Positions 1-9,039 of a DNA stretch of 64,000 nucleotides are shown one piece after another. The DNA is from Aliidiomarina haloalkalitolerans (GTDB lineage Bacteria > Pseudomonadota > Gammaproteobacteria > Enterobacterales > Alteromonadaceae). The stretch is from assembly GCF_003987315.1 (NCBI RefSeq), contig NZ_PIPI01000010.1, forward strand, positions 1-64,000, read 5' to 3'. Both the position numbers and the translations under genes were made by a program. A model generated the notes under the pieces. It was given only the letters and a program-made list of their open reading frames with translations. It had not been told where the DNA came from and searched no databases. Numbering within the stretch: the first letter of the stretch is position 1; every line of letters starts with the position of its first letter.

Positions 1-1
1 A

Positions 2-73
2 AAGGCCGCAGGACTGTCGGTTTCTGCCAATGGAGGCAAGCGTCAATCTGGTCACGTACCAGTTGCTGCCTGA
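2..73 (+). CDS. tnpB: TnpB-like (IS200/IS605 OrfB) C-terminal end, cut by window edge
   Basis: Only the last 23 codons are visible, ending at TGA 71-73. The peptide contains AAGLSVSANGG followed by a short basic tail, which resembles the extreme C-terminus of TnpB/OrfB proteins just after their zinc-ribbon/RuvC core. TnpB is an RNA-guided nuclease carried by IS200/IS605 elements. The call rests mainly on the hairpin that follows directly, which looks like the right end of such an element. The rest of the gene lies outside the window, so I cannot tell whether the element is intact or has a tnpA. Confidence 0.6.
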   Translation, partial: KAAGLSVSANGGKRQSGHVPVAA

Positions 74-83
74 GAAGTTGGAA

Positions 84-127
84 GCCTCGCCCGTGGCGCT
101 TTAGCGCTTAGGGCGGGGAGCAGTCAC
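84..127 (+). mobile_element. IS200/IS605 right-end hairpin, probable omega-RNA 3' end
   Basis: A two-part hairpin starts 10 nt after the tnpB stop. The outer stem pairs CCTCGCCC (85-92) with GGGCGGGG (111-118, one G-T pair). The inner stem pairs GCGC with GCGC around TTTA. It is followed by AGCAGTCAC, so the element boundary is at about 127. IS200/IS605 elements have subterminal hairpins and no inverted repeats. In TnpB systems this right end is also the 3' end of the guide (omega) RNA, and the guide is read from flanking DNA, here from about 128 onward. That role is inferred. The insertion lies only about 75 bp before galU. Confidence 0.65.
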
Positions 128-202
128 CACAACTCCTGCATTCTGTTTGCGCCCTATCTGATGTAAACTTACGGGCAATGAAACCAAAGATGGAGAAAGA
201 AA

Positions 203-1099
203 ATGAAAGGACAAGCCGTAACCAAAGTCATCATCCCTGTGGCAGGGCTTGGGACACGGATGTTGCCGGCAACCAAGGCAATCCCAAAAGAAATGTTGCC
301 GTTGGTCGACAAGCCGTTAATCCAATTTATCGTTAATGAGTGTGCTGCAGCGGGCTTGACCGAAATTATTTTGGTCACCCATTCGAGTAAAAACTCCATC
401 GAAAACCACTTTGATACCAGCTTCGAACTCGAATCAATTCTCGAGCAGCGCGTGAAGCGCCAATTGCTCGACGAAGTACAGTCTATTTGCCCGCCAGGCG
501 TGACCATCATGCATGTCCGCCAAGGCGCCGCAAAAGGCCTCGGCCATGCCGTCTTATGTGCCAAACCACTCGTCGGTGACGCACCATTTGCCGTCGTACT
601 GCCTGACGTACTGATGGACGATCAAAGCTACGACACACGCAAAGAAAACATGGCAGAGATGATCGCTAACTTCCGCGAAACCGGCGTTAGCCAAGTCATG
701 GTCGAAAAAGTACCTAGCGAACTTGTCGACCAATACGGCGTTGCCGACATTGGTGGCGCAGAATTAAAGCCGCGTGAACAAGCGCCTATCAAAGCCTTGG
801 TCGAAAAACCACCGGTTGCCGAAGCGCCTTCAGACCTCGCCGTTGTTGGTCGTTACGTGTTCTCGAAAAACCTATGGCCATTACTCGAGCGCACCCCTAT
901 CGGCGCTGGCAACGAAATCCAACTCACCGACGCCATCGCTATGTTACTTGAACAAGAAGGCGTGAACGCTTACTACATGCAAGGTCATAGCCATGACTGC
1001 GGCAACAAGCTAGGTTATCTACAAACCTTCGTCACCTACGCCATGCGCCATCCAAAACTAGGCAAAGACTTCACCGCCTGGTTGAAAAACCTGAGGTAA
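203..1099 (+). CDS. galU: UTP--glucose-1-phosphate uridylyltransferase GalU
   Basis: GalU makes UDP-glucose from UTP and glucose-1-phosphate for surface polysaccharides and the Leloir pathway. The 298-aa protein begins [19 protein letters not shown], the nucleotide-binding signature of the family. It continues with the expected [22 protein letters not shown] and LVEKPP motifs, and its length is normal. The ATG at 203 is preceded by GGAGAAAG at 191-198. It is convergent with rssB, which ends 29 bp downstream; the same pairing (not orientation) is known in enterobacteria. An IS right end lies about 75 bp upstream, so the native promoter may have been separated or replaced. Confidence 0.95.
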   Translation: MKGQAVTKVIIPVAGLGTRMLPATKAIPKEMLPLVDKPLIQFIVNECAAAGLTEIILVTHSSKNSIENHFDTSFELESILEQRVKRQLLDEVQSICPPGVTIMHVRQGAAKGLGHAVLCAKPLVGDAPFAVVLPDVLMDDQSYDTRKENMAEMIANFRETGVSQVMVEKVPSELVDQYGVADIGGAELKPREQAPIKALVEKPPVAEAPSDLAVVGRYVFSKNLWPLLERTPIGAGNEIQLTDAIAMLLEQEGVNAYYMQGHSHDCGNKLGYLQTFVTYAMRHPKLGKDFTAWLKNLR

Positions 1100-1120
1100 A
1101 TTAGCGAAGCACTTCTAGCG

Positions 1121-1135
1121 GCCGGGCGTTAGCCC
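1121..1135. repeat. 15-bp element GCCGGGCGTTAGCCC over the rssB stop
   Basis: The 15-mer covers the rssB stop codon (TTA on this strand, 1129-1131) and contains a short palindrome, GGGC-GTTA-GCCC. The identical 15-mer covers the guaB stop at 56596-56610, where it belongs to a 20-bp repeat array. It looks like a REP-type sequence that supplies the TAA stop of unrelated genes. Confidence 0.5.
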
Positions 1136-2115
1136 GCGCCGCGAACTTGGGCGCGAAGCCAGGTTTGACCGCAGGCCATGTAGAAGCCTTGGGTATCGAG
1201 AGGCGCTTGGTTTTGGCGGAAAGTCGCGTTGGCCCAGATGCCGAGAGCCAGATCAGGTTGGGTTTCGTGACTGAGCATGATCTTGTCGCCCGCTTGACTC
1301 CAACGTGCAACACCCGTGCGCGTATCAATCCAGACCACAGCCATATCGAAAGCCGCCCGAATCCGAGAGTGACAGAGCTCACTGTTGAGCCGCGCTAAAA
1401 GCTTGTTTGGATGCATCAAAATCGCAGTGGTTTCCGCGAGGGTTGCCCGCAACAGCGGGTTAAATAAGGTTTTTAACACCAACAGCGCCAACACATCTTG
1501 ACCGCTAAGCGCTTGCGCCCGCGCCAAGACCATAATCAGTTGATCATTCGGTAAACGATAGTAATCAATCCAGAGCCGTTGCTCGTCGTCAGCGCCAATC
1601 TGTTGCGCCACCTGAAATGGCCCCACCGAAAGCGACTCACGGCGAATTAAATCATGACTTAAACGCGCCACCACACTGTCGTCTTGGAATAGCACATCGA
1701 GGTGGTCGTCGAATTCCCAGCGTTCGTGCTCATGCTCTTTTTCCAGCGCCACACGGTCCAGACAACTTTCTAGCGCGTATTCCAACACGTCCAGCTTCGC
1801 CACCGGTTTCACCAAATAGTCGACCGCGCCCAAACGCACCGCTTCACGAATGTCTGACATCCGGTCTGAAGCAGAAATAACAATCACAGGAACAGCGTCT
1901 GGTGAATGAACAAGGTGTTCAAGCACCTTCAAACCAGACATATCAGGTAAGTTGAGGTCACAGAGCACCACGTCAGGGTGCTCTTGCGCTAACATCGCCA
2001 GAGCGCTTCTGCCGTCACCGGCTTTGCTCGGGCTAAAACCTCTTTCACTGAGAAAATTTTCCAGAATCGAGGCATAAACACTGTCGTCTTCCACGATCAG
2101 AACTTTTCGATTCAT
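1129..2115 (-). CDS. rssB: Response regulator, RssB-like
   Basis: The 328-aa protein has an N-terminal receiver domain (about 1-120). Acidic residues lie in VEDD, the phospho-acceptor is D53 in LCDLNLPDMSG, and a conserved lysine lies in YLVKPV. A divergent C-terminal half follows, of the size of the degenerate PP2C-like domain of RssB. In enterobacteria RssB delivers the stress sigma factor RpoS to ClpXP, and rssB sits beside galU as it does here. The name rests on architecture plus that neighbourhood. A generic PP2C-type regulator is the alternative. The stop codon lies inside a 15-bp repeat shared with guaB. Confidence 0.7.
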   Translation of the reverse strand: MNRKVLIVEDDSVYASILENFLSERGFSPSKAGDGRSALAMLAQEHPDVVLCDLNLPDMSGLKVLEHLVHSPDAVPVIVISASDRMSDIREAVRLGAVDYLVKPVAKLDVLEYALESCLDRVALEKEHEHERWEFDDHLDVLFQDDSVVARLSHDLIRRESLSVGPFQVAQQIGADDEQRLWIDYYRLPNDQLIMVLARAQALSGQDVLALLVLKTLFNPLLRATLAETTAILMHPNKLLARLNSELCHSRIRAAFDMAVVWIDTRTGVARWSQAGDKIMLSHETQPDLALGIWANATFRQNQAPLDTQGFYMACGQTWLRAQVRGAG

Positions 2116-2229
2116 GCTCGGAACTCCAATTCCACATCCTACTTCTTTTAAGCCTCGTCTAGAAACAGCCTGCCGTCAAACCCGCAGGTGATAATTTTTG
2201 GTAAATCACGCCCTGCAAACAACAATCAC

Positions 2230-3180
2230 TTACGGTGCGGTCCGAACTCGCACCACAATGTAATTGTCGGGCAACGTCATACTGGGCTTATTTAAATCGA
2301 GTTTATACGAAGCAGGCGTCAGCACCGGCGAATGCGCGCTGGAATTATTCCCCTCATTACCCCAGCCGTCATCCCAGTCATCGCCCCAATCATCGCCCCA
2401 ATCATCAAAATCATCGTACAAATCGTCTATCGGTGGATTACCGTCATAGACCTTGTCGCGCCACGTCGAGAAGTATGCCTCGCGCACGAACGCATATTCG
2501 TCAATCGCATTGTTCAGCATGGGTTCAAGGTCACGCAAAGCAATGCGCGTTTCTAAGCCACGAATTGCGTAACGCGCAATGCTGACCGGCCAGCTCAAGA
2601 GCGTTGCCGGCCAGACATAGCCGTCAACAAAATCGCCACCACGGTCGATAATCACCGTTGGCCCAGCACCCGGCAACATCACATAGGGACCGTCCGGCAC
2701 CCCATACACAGCCAGCGTTTCACCAAAACTTTCTTGCTCTTTGCCAACGCCCATTTTGCTGGCAACATCGAATAGCCCAAACAGACCAATCGTCGAGTTC
2801 ATCAAAAAGCGGCCGGCACTAATACCCGCAGCTTTGAACTTGCCTTGGAGTAAATTGTTCACCGTCGAAGCCGGCTCAACAATGTTTTCCGTGGCATTAA
2901 ACAAACCGTCACGCACCGGTTGTGGCACCAATGCGTAGGCGCTCGCTGCGGGGCTAATCAAGTACGGGTCAAGGGTATTGCGATTGAAGTTATAGAACGG
3001 ACGGTTCATCCGCTCCCAAGGGTCACGCTCGTCGCGAAAGTCAAAGTCAAACTGCGCCGCAGACGCTGATGTCGTATCCACATCAACTTCCGCAGCACTT
3101 TCACTATCCGGGGTTTGCGCGCAACCACTGACCAACAGCAGCGCCAACCCCGCACTTACGCCCTTAGCGATCGTCTTCAT
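2230..3180 (-). CDS. mlaA: MlaA/VacJ outer-membrane phospholipid-removal lipoprotein
   Basis: The 316-aa precursor has a lipoprotein signal peptide ending LLLVSGC (lipidated C20). It carries the MlaA/VacJ signature DPWERMNRPFYNFN and the later blocks FLMNSTIGLFGLFDVA and PDGPYVMLPG. MlaA works in the outer membrane with a porin to extract misplaced phospholipids for return by the Mla ABC system, which is not in this window. The C-terminal part (about 240-275) is a strongly acidic, Trp/Gly-rich tail with repeated DDWG units, encoded by short DNA repeats around 2376-2430. The standard family core does not need it. The start touches the ccmI stop at 3180. Confidence 0.9.
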   Translation of the reverse strand: MKTIAKGVSAGLALLLVSGCAQTPDSESAAEVDVDTTSASAAQFDFDFRDERDPWERMNRPFYNFNRNTLDPYLISPAASAYALVPQPVRDGLFNATENIVEPASTVNNLLQGKFKAAGISAGRFLMNSTIGLFGLFDVASKMGVGKEQESFGETLAVYGVPDGPYVMLPGAGPTVIIDRGGDFVDGYVWPATLLSWPVSIARYAIRGLETRIALRDLEPMLNNAIDEYAFVREAYFSTWRDKVYDGNPPIDDLYDDFDDWGDDWGDDWDDGWGNEGNNSSAHSPVLTPASYKLDLNKPSMTLPDNYIVVRVRTAP

Positions 3181-4382
3181 TATTCAACCATGTCCACAAG
3201 CGTAATCCGAATCTGACGACCCGACTCGCGCTCAATCAGCATTGGCCGCGATTCGAAATCGCCACGACGACGTTCCATAGTCTCACCTGTGGTTAAGCGC
3301 GCTTGCACCAACCAGCTACTCGCTGACGACAAGTCGACACCTTCGAGCATCGCGTCTTCGTCCGTTAAGGTAATGGTGACTGGGAAGTCGGTTACCCGTT
3401 GACGTGTGACGGCAATCGGTTCGCGGCCACCGTCTGGGTCGCGAACAAATACATACAGATTCGTCACCCAGGCCATTTCGTTGCGCAATGCTTCGGTAAT
3501 ATCAACCGTCACCGTTAAGGTCGTCACCGTGCCATCTAGACGGTCTTGTGCTTGCTGTAACGAGTCAGCAATAGCGCTGTAACGTGGGTCTGCTTCGTCC
3601 ATCAAGCGTAAAGCCATGTCCCAAGAAGCCGCAGCCCGTTCAAAATCGGCGCGTTCAAAGTGGACAATACCGAGTAAACCGAGCGCTTCGATGTTGGTAC
3701 CATTTTGTTGCAACACCATGCGTAAATTACGCGCAGCTAATGACAAGTCATGGTCACTGCCCGACATGATCAACGCTTGGCTGTAGGACATCAGGTTATT
3801 GTAGTTATTCGGCTCTAACCGATAGGCCATTTCAAAGGCTTCGAGCGCTTGTTCAAGTTGGCGCACTTGCATCATCAAGCGACCATACAGGCTCCACGCA
3901 TTCGGTTCCGGCTCTTCCATCAAGCGTTGACGCAAACCGAGCGCATATGTCCATAGATCGTCTTCTGAACGCGGCGCTGCACTTTGGTCACCTTGCAACC
4001 AAGCACTCAAACCAGGTAATGCCTCGTGCGCACGGTCCGAACGCTGTTGTTGCTGCCAAGAGCCATCATAGATATAAATCCCAACGGCGAGCACTACTAA
4101 TATAACCGTCGGTATTAAAATTCCTGCTGGCTTCTTCTCAACCTTGGCGTCGGGGTCGTGAATGTCCGTTACAAAGGTTTTTAGCAGCTCTTTCTCAGCA
4201 TGCACCCGCTCTTTTTCCGAGATCACACCTTGGCGCACGTCTTCTTCGAGCTCAAGAATTCGGCTCTCGTAAATTTCTTTATTTGCCTGTTCAATGGTCC
4301 AAGTTTCCCATTGATTACGGCGCGCAAGCACCATGAATACAATGGCTAGGACTAACAGGAGCGCAAGAAGGAAATACCACAT
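3180..4382 (-). CDS. ccmI: Cytochrome c maturation protein CcmI
   Basis: This 400-aa membrane protein begins with a transmembrane segment (MWYFLLALLLVLAIVFMVL), then has a cytoplasmic coiled-coil loop, a second membrane segment (about 92-107) and a periplasmic TPR region (about 150-290). A C-terminal beta-rich domain follows. CcmI presents apocytochrome c to the heme ligation complex CcmF-CcmH. It is the last gene of the ccm operon, and its start overlaps the ccmH stop at 4382. The two-TM-plus-TPR layout and operon position make the call firm despite low primary sequence conservation in this family. Confidence 0.9.
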   Translation of the reverse strand: MWYFLLALLLVLAIVFMVLARRNQWETWTIEQANKEIYESRILELEEDVRQGVISEKERVHAEKELLKTFVTDIHDPDAKVEKKPAGILIPTVILVVLAVGIYIYDGSWQQQQRSDRAHEALPGLSAWLQGDQSAAPRSEDDLWTYALGLRQRLMEEPEPNAWSLYGRLMMQVRQLEQALEAFEMAYRLEPNNYNNLMSYSQALIMSGSDHDLSLAARNLRMVLQQNGTNIEALGLLGIVHFERADFERAAASWDMALRLMDEADPRYSAIADSLQQAQDRLDGTVTTLTVTVDITEALRNEMAWVTNLYVFVRDPDGGREPIAVTRQRVTDFPVTITLTDEDAMLEGVDLSSASSWLVQARLTTGETMERRRGDFESRPMLIERESGRQIRITLVDMVE

Positions 4383-4879
4383 TAGTTAGTGTGCTCCTCT
4401 TTCTTCGATTCATTGCTATCGCCTGCGGCCATGACCGCACGCAAACGTGCTTCTTCTTCAGCAGTCAACTCGGCTTCGGCGTCATTGCGGCGCATCCGCA
4501 CGTTAATCACAATCACGATAATACCGATTAAAAATGCCAGTAACGGCCCGAACCAAAGAATCAAGGTTGAGCGGTTAACCGGTGGCCGATAATGCACAAA
4601 ATCACCGTAACGCACTTTCATAAAATCGATGATTTCTGCATTGGTGTTGCCCGCCATAATCATCTCGTAAACACGTTGGCGCATGTCTTGCGACAATGGC
4701 GCATCAGAGTCCGCAATGGTTTGGTTCTGGCATTTTGGGCAGCGCAGTTCACCAGTTAATTGATTAAACCGACGTTCTTGTTCGGCAGTTTCAAATTCAT
4801 AAAACTCTGCCGATGCCATGCTTTGCCCAAGCCCCAACGTGAACGTTAAAGTCAGCAGTAAAAAGAGTAGTCGCATCAT
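4382..4879 (-). CDS. ccmH: Cytochrome c maturation thiol reductase CcmH
   Basis: The 165-aa protein has a signal peptide, the redox motif LRCPKCQNQ (C47 and C50), the helix-bundle motif VRYGDFVHYRPP, one C-terminal transmembrane helix and a short charged cytoplasmic tail. CcmH keeps the CXXCH cysteines of apocytochrome c reduced and hands the protein to CcmF for heme attachment in the periplasm. It overlaps ccmG by 4 nt upstream and abuts ccmI downstream, as expected for coupled translation in this operon. Confidence 0.95.
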   Translation of the reverse strand: MMRLLFLLLTLTFTLGLGQSMASAEFYEFETAEQERRFNQLTGELRCPKCQNQTIADSDAPLSQDMRQRVYEMIMAGNTNAEIIDFMKVRYGDFVHYRPPVNRSTLILWFGPLLAFLIGIIVIVINVRMRRNDAEAELTAEEEARLRAVMAAGDSNESKKEEHTN

Positions 4880-5466
4880 AGTACTAACTCCCTGCGGTGC
4901 TCAGGAATCGGCAAGCCGGCATCCCGCATCGCTCGGTAGTAAATTGGGCCTACTTCTTGGCGCCAAACCCGCTCGTTCAAATCGCCCACGTGACGATAAA
5001 GAATCACGCCATGTTGGTCGACCACATAGGTTTCTGGCGCACCGTAAACACCTAAGTCCAGCGCCAGCAAACCGGTTTCATCGAACAAGTTAATCGCATA
5101 CGGGTCGCCTAAGTTTTGCAACCAGCGTACCGCAGCACCGCGCGAATCGTCTTTGTAATTCAAACCAATGATGTACACCTGCTCTTCGGCAAGCAATTGG
5201 TTTAAAAACGTATGCTCGGCGTAACAGGTTGGGCACCAGGTTGCCCAAACGTTAATTAATAACGGCCGAGTGCCAATAATGCGATTGTCATGGGTAACGT
5301 CCGGTTGGTACAGGTCCGGCAGTTCAAACTGCGGCACTTCGCGGCCGACTAGTGCCGAGTCAAGGCGCGTCGGGTCCGAAAATAAACCTTTAAATAAGAA
5401 CACCGCAACCAGTAAAAACAATACCAACGGCATTAAAAAGAAAGCTAAGCGAAGTTTTGGACTCAT
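4876..5466 (-). CDS. ccmG: Thiol:disulfide interchange protein CcmG/DsbE
   Basis: This 196-aa periplasmic thioredoxin is anchored by an N-terminal membrane helix (about 8-27). Its active site is WATWCPTCYAEH (C78 and C81), and a later cis-Pro region reads YGAPETYVVD, which is typical of CcmG/DsbE. It reduces the disulfide of apocytochrome c or CcmH during cytochrome c maturation. The gene overlaps both neighbours by 4 nt (ccmF upstream, ccmH downstream). Confidence 0.95.
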   Translation of the reverse strand: MSPKLRLAFFLMPLVLFLLVAVFLFKGLFSDPTRLDSALVGREVPQFELPDLYQPDVTHDNRIIGTRPLLINVWATWCPTCYAEHTFLNQLLAEEQVYIIGLNYKDDSRGAAVRWLQNLGDPYAINLFDETGLLALDLGVYGAPETYVVDQHGVILYRHVGDLNERVWRQEVGPIYYRAMRDAGLPIPEHRRELVL

Positions 5467-7466
5467 ACGCGCGCCTCCTTCTCGTTCGCAATTTCAGCGT
5501 CATGTTCACGTTTACGCTCAGCTTTCAAGCGGCGACGCAAGCGATAGCGTTTATCGGTCATACTAAAAATACCGCCGATGGCCATCAGAATCGACCCCGC
5601 CCAAATCCAGCGTACAAACGGCTTAATATGAATCCGGACCGCCCAGCTACCATCGTCAAGCTCTTCCCCTAACGCAATGTAAAGGTCACGGAACGCGTTC
5701 ACTTGTAAGCCTGTTTGCGTTTGAATTTGACGTGTCACCACATAGAAACGTTTTTCCGACTTGATAATACCGACGCGGCTACCATCCGTTCGGGTCACGC
5801 TAAACGTAGCTGTGTCACTAATAAAGTTCGGGCCTTCCCATTCGTACATTTCGTCAAAGGTGAACACGTAGCCACTTTGTTCGAAGGTGTCGCCAGGGCC
5901 CATGCGCACGGTGCGCTCAATTTCATAGTTTTGCACCATGGCAATACCAATGACCATGACCGCAAAACCAAGGTGACCGAGCACCATACCCCAATGGCTG
6001 CGACCGAGTTTCACCAATGCCGGCCATTTTTGTTCACGGCTCGCAACGCGCATGCGTAACTCGGCAACTGTGGTAAACACCACCCACAGCGCTAAAATCA
6101 GGCCAATTGCTGCTAAACCATGCACCACATCGGCGAAAATCCACGGCAATGCGAAACCGAGTGCCACCGCTAACACGAATGCCAACGCTAAGCTATTGCG
6201 AATTTCACTAAAGTCCTGACGACGCCAGCGCGTCAGTGGCCCTAAGCCCAAGATGAGCGCGAATGGAATGGTCATCCAGAAGAACATTTCGTCGAAGAAA
6301 GGTTCGCCAATCGAGATATTGCCAAGGCCGAGCTGTTGGAAAAACAAGGGCAACAAGGTACCGATCATGACCACCACAGTGGCCGTTACCAACACCACGT
6401 TGTTGCCCAGCAATAGTACTTCTCGCGAGAACAAGTCGTAGCGGCTGTGGCTTTGTACTTTCGCTGCGCGAATCGCGTACAACAGCAATGAGCCGGCAAT
6501 AACGACACCGAGGAAGCTCAATAAGAACATCCCCCGTGTTGGGTCAGCGGCAAACGCGTGCACCGAAACCAGTACGCCCGAGCGCACCAAGAAGGTACCG
6601 AGCAAACTCAAACTAAACGCGGCTATTGCCAATAACACGGTCCACGACTTAAACGTACCGCGTTTTTCGGTCACCGCCAGCGAGTGCATTAATGCCGTAC
6701 CGGCAAGCCATGGCATGAAACTGGCATTTTCAACCGGGTCCCAGAACCACCAGCCACCCCAGCCAAGCTCGTAATAAGCCCACCAGCTACCGACCATAAT
6801 CCCCAGCGTGAGGAATACCCATGCGGCAATCGTCCATGGTCGTGACCAACGCGCCCAAGCCGAGTCCAAACGACCACCGAGCAAGGCGGCAATGGCGAAG
6901 GCAAAGGCTACCGAGAAACCAACGTAACCCATGTACAGCAATGGCGGGTGAATGATCATCCCCGGGTCTTGCAACAATGGATTTAAGTCGCGGCCATCCA
7001 CTGGAATAAGCGGAATGGTGCGCTCAAACGGGTTCGAGGTCAGCAACATGAACAAGTAGAAACCGACTCCGATCATCCCCATTACCGCCAGTACCCGTGC
7101 GGCAAACACTAATGGTAAACGGTTTGAGAATAACGCTAAGGCAGCAGCCCAACTGGCTTGCACCAGCATCCACAAGAGGAACGAGCCTTCGTGTGAGCCC
7201 CACACCGCAGTAAAGCGATAAATCGCCGGTAGTGCGGTATTCGAGTTATTCGCCACATAGGCAATGCTGAAGTCATTGGCTAAAAAGCCCCAGACCAAGG
7301 CGATAAACGAAATTAAAGTAAACACGAACATGCCGTAGGTCAGCGGTCGGGCAAGCGCCATTTGACCGCCATGACCACGCGCAACACCAACGAGTGGAAT
7401 GATCGCGAGGAGCGCTGAAAACGCAAATGCTAGCGCTAGGGCAAAATGTCCTAACTCACCGATCAT
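5463..7466 (-). CDS. ccmF: Heme lyase subunit CcmF
   Basis: This large polytopic protein carries the WWD-type heme-handling motif [22 protein letters not shown] split over about 215-240, conserved histidines around the membrane helices, and a periplasmic C-terminal domain. CcmF attaches heme to apocytochrome c. The open frame extends to 7559, but the family N-terminus [14 protein letters not shown] starts at the ATG at 7466, preceded by GGTGGT. That gives 667 aa and an 11-nt overlap with the ccmE end. The extra upstream 31 codons are shadow of ccmE. Confidence 0.95.
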   Translation of the reverse strand: MIGELGHFALALAFAFSALLAIIPLVGVARGHGGQMALARPLTYGMFVFTLISFIALVWGFLANDFSIAYVANNSNTALPAIYRFTAVWGSHEGSFLLWMLVQASWAAALALFSNRLPLVFAARVLAVMGMIGVGFYLFMLLTSNPFERTIPLIPVDGRDLNPLLQDPGMIIHPPLLYMGYVGFSVAFAFAIAALLGGRLDSAWARWSRPWTIAAWVFLTLGIMVGSWWAYYELGWGGWWFWDPVENASFMPWLAGTALMHSLAVTEKRGTFKSWTVLLAIAAFSLSLLGTFLVRSGVLVSVHAFAADPTRGMFLLSFLGVVIAGSLLLYAIRAAKVQSHSRYDLFSREVLLLGNNVVLVTATVVVMIGTLLPLFFQQLGLGNISIGEPFFDEMFFWMTIPFALILGLGPLTRWRRQDFSEIRNSLALAFVLAVALGFALPWIFADVVHGLAAIGLILALWVVFTTVAELRMRVASREQKWPALVKLGRSHWGMVLGHLGFAVMVIGIAMVQNYEIERTVRMGPGDTFEQSGYVFTFDEMYEWEGPNFISDTATFSVTRTDGSRVGIIKSEKRFYVVTRQIQTQTGLQVNAFRDLYIALGEELDDGSWAVRIHIKPFVRWIWAGSILMAIGGIFSMTDKRYRLRRRLKAERKREHDAEIANEKEARV

Positions 7467-8004
7467 AGTAACCACCACCTGATTCGTTTTCTGATTTGTC
7501 GTCTGCGCCATTATCATTGCTGCGGTACTGACTATCGTCCCACTGCGATGGCGGTACATGCTCGACGCCTTTCAGCGCTTCAGCCAGCCCTGGCGGCATA
7601 TATTCTTCGTCGTGACGGGCCAATACTTCACTCGCTTGCAAGCGGTTTGGCGCAATTAAAATACCTTGTGCGACAATGCCTTGGCCTTCACGGAATAAGT
7701 CCGGCAGAATGCCTTCGTAATCAACAATCACTTCCGCTGGACCGGTGTCGATTAAGTTAAATGACACCGTTAGACCCGAGCCTTCGCGGCGCACTGAGCC
7801 GGGTACCACCAAACCACCAACACGAATGCGCTGGCCCACTTCTGGGCGCACTTGTTCCGCACCTTTACCGTTGATAATTTCGGTTGGGGTGTAGAACAGA
7901 TCGATGTTTTGGGACAATGCGTACAGCACTAATGCAGTGGCAATGGCAACGCCACCGATAATCCCGCTGGTCATTATGAATCGCTTTTTACGTCTTGGGT
8001 TCAT
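7456..8004 (-). CDS. ccmE: Periplasmic heme chaperone CcmE
   Basis: The 182-aa protein has one N-terminal membrane anchor (about 11-31), an OB-fold and the heme-binding motif [11 protein letters not shown], in which H131 binds heme covalently and Y135 assists. CcmE receives heme from CcmC and delivers it to CcmF. The C-terminal tail (about 150-182) is hydrophilic and rich in Asp, Ser and Asn, a variable part of the family. It sits between ccmD and ccmF in standard operon order. Confidence 0.95.
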   Translation of the reverse strand: MNPRRKKRFIMTSGIIGGVAIATALVLYALSQNIDLFYTPTEIINGKGAEQVRPEVGQRIRVGGLVVPGSVRREGSGLTVSFNLIDTGPAEVIVDYEGILPDLFREGQGIVAQGILIAPNRLQASEVLARHDEEYMPPGLAEALKGVEHVPPSQWDDSQYRSNDNGADDKSENESGGGYYDR

Positions 8005-8032
8005 GATCTTTCTCGTTACGTCAATTTAGAAA

Positions 8033-8251
8033 TCAGTGTGCAGCTTTTTGCTGCTTACGGGCTTGGCGAGCCTGCAAAATTCGTTCAGCGCGAGCGGCGT
8101 GTTTACGCGCTTCGCTCACTAACGTTTTGCGGCGCATCACGGCTTCAAACGCTAAGAGCGCGAAACAGGCCAAGGTGCCTACAAAGGACCACCAGACCCA
8201 AACGGCATAGCCGCCCATGTGCAAGAATTCGGTGAAGCTCTCAAACTGCAT
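8033..8251 (-). CDS. ccmD: Heme exporter subunit CcmD
   Basis: A small 72-aa membrane protein with a single TM helix (VWWSFVGTLACFALLAFEAV), the preceding GGYAVWVW typical of CcmD, and a strongly basic C-terminus. CcmD stabilises the CcmC-CcmE complex and release of holo-CcmE. The open frame extends to 8296, but the ATG at 8251 (MQFESFTEFLHMGG) matches family length and lies 4 nt after the ccmC stop. Confidence 0.9.
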   Translation of the reverse strand: MQFESFTEFLHMGGYAVWVWWSFVGTLACFALLAFEAVMRRKTLVSEARKHAARAERILQARQARKQQKAAH

Positions 8252-8255
8252 TGGC

Positions 8256-9038
8256 TTACTCCTTCCCGGTTGTCGCAGCAGGCGTACTGACCGCAATGCC
8301 TAAATACTTCAGGGCCCATGGCCGGTGTATTTCGCGGCGTAAAATTTCGTTGTTTAAGCGCAGCATAACCAGTACCGCGCTAATCAGCATCATGGCGACA
8401 ATATTCACCAACAACGGATAAAGCATTTCCGGGGCGATACTTGGCGCCTCTAGTCGGGTAATAGCTCGGGTGACCGTCGATTGTTGATGCAGGGTGTTCC
8501 ACCAATATACGGAGTAATGAATGATTGGGATGTTAATCACCCCAACTAATGCCAAAATACTTGCCGCTTTGGCACCCGCCCGCTCGTCTTCGAAGGCAAC
8601 GTACAAGGCCATCACACCTAGGTACAAGAACAGTAAAATGAGCTGTGCAGTTAAGCGTGCGTCCCACACCCACCACGTGCCCCACATGGGCTGGCCCCAC
8701 AAAGCACCGGTAAATAGCGAAATAAACGTCAGTACCGCACCGACCGGCGCAATGGCTAACAGCGCCAATTCTGCGGTCCGAATTTGCCAAACTAATGCCA
8801 GCAAACCGGCGGCCGCCATGGCCACATAAAAGCCCATCGACCACATGGCCGCGGGTACGTGCACAAAAATAATGCGGTAGCTTTCGCCTTGTTGATAGTC
8901 CGGTGGCGCAAAGGCTAAGCCCCAAACCAGTCCAAGCACTGACAACACGATTCCAGGCACAAGAAACCACGGTAGCAGCTTTTGCACCAAGTGGAAGGTT
9001 GCTTCAGGTTTTGCATACGGGTGTAACCATCGCCACAT
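8256..9038 (-). CDS. ccmC: Heme transporter subunit CcmC
   Basis: The 260-aa protein has six predicted membrane helices. It carries the tryptophan-rich heme motif GTWWVWDARLT and conserved flanking histidines (FVHVPAAMW and IHYSVYWWNTLHQ). CcmC loads heme onto CcmE in the periplasm. Length and motif are typical. It follows ccmB with 1 nt between the genes and precedes ccmD. Confidence 0.95.
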   Translation of the reverse strand: MWRWLHPYAKPEATFHLVQKLLPWFLVPGIVLSVLGLVWGLAFAPPDYQQGESYRIIFVHVPAAMWSMGFYVAMAAAGLLALVWQIRTAELALLAIAPVGAVLTFISLFTGALWGQPMWGTWWVWDARLTAQLILLFLYLGVMALYVAFEDERAGAKAASILALVGVINIPIIHYSVYWWNTLHQQSTVTRAITRLEAPSIAPEMLYPLLVNIVAMMLISAVLVMLRLNNEILRREIHRPWALKYLGIAVSTPAATTGKE

Positions 9039-9039
9039 A

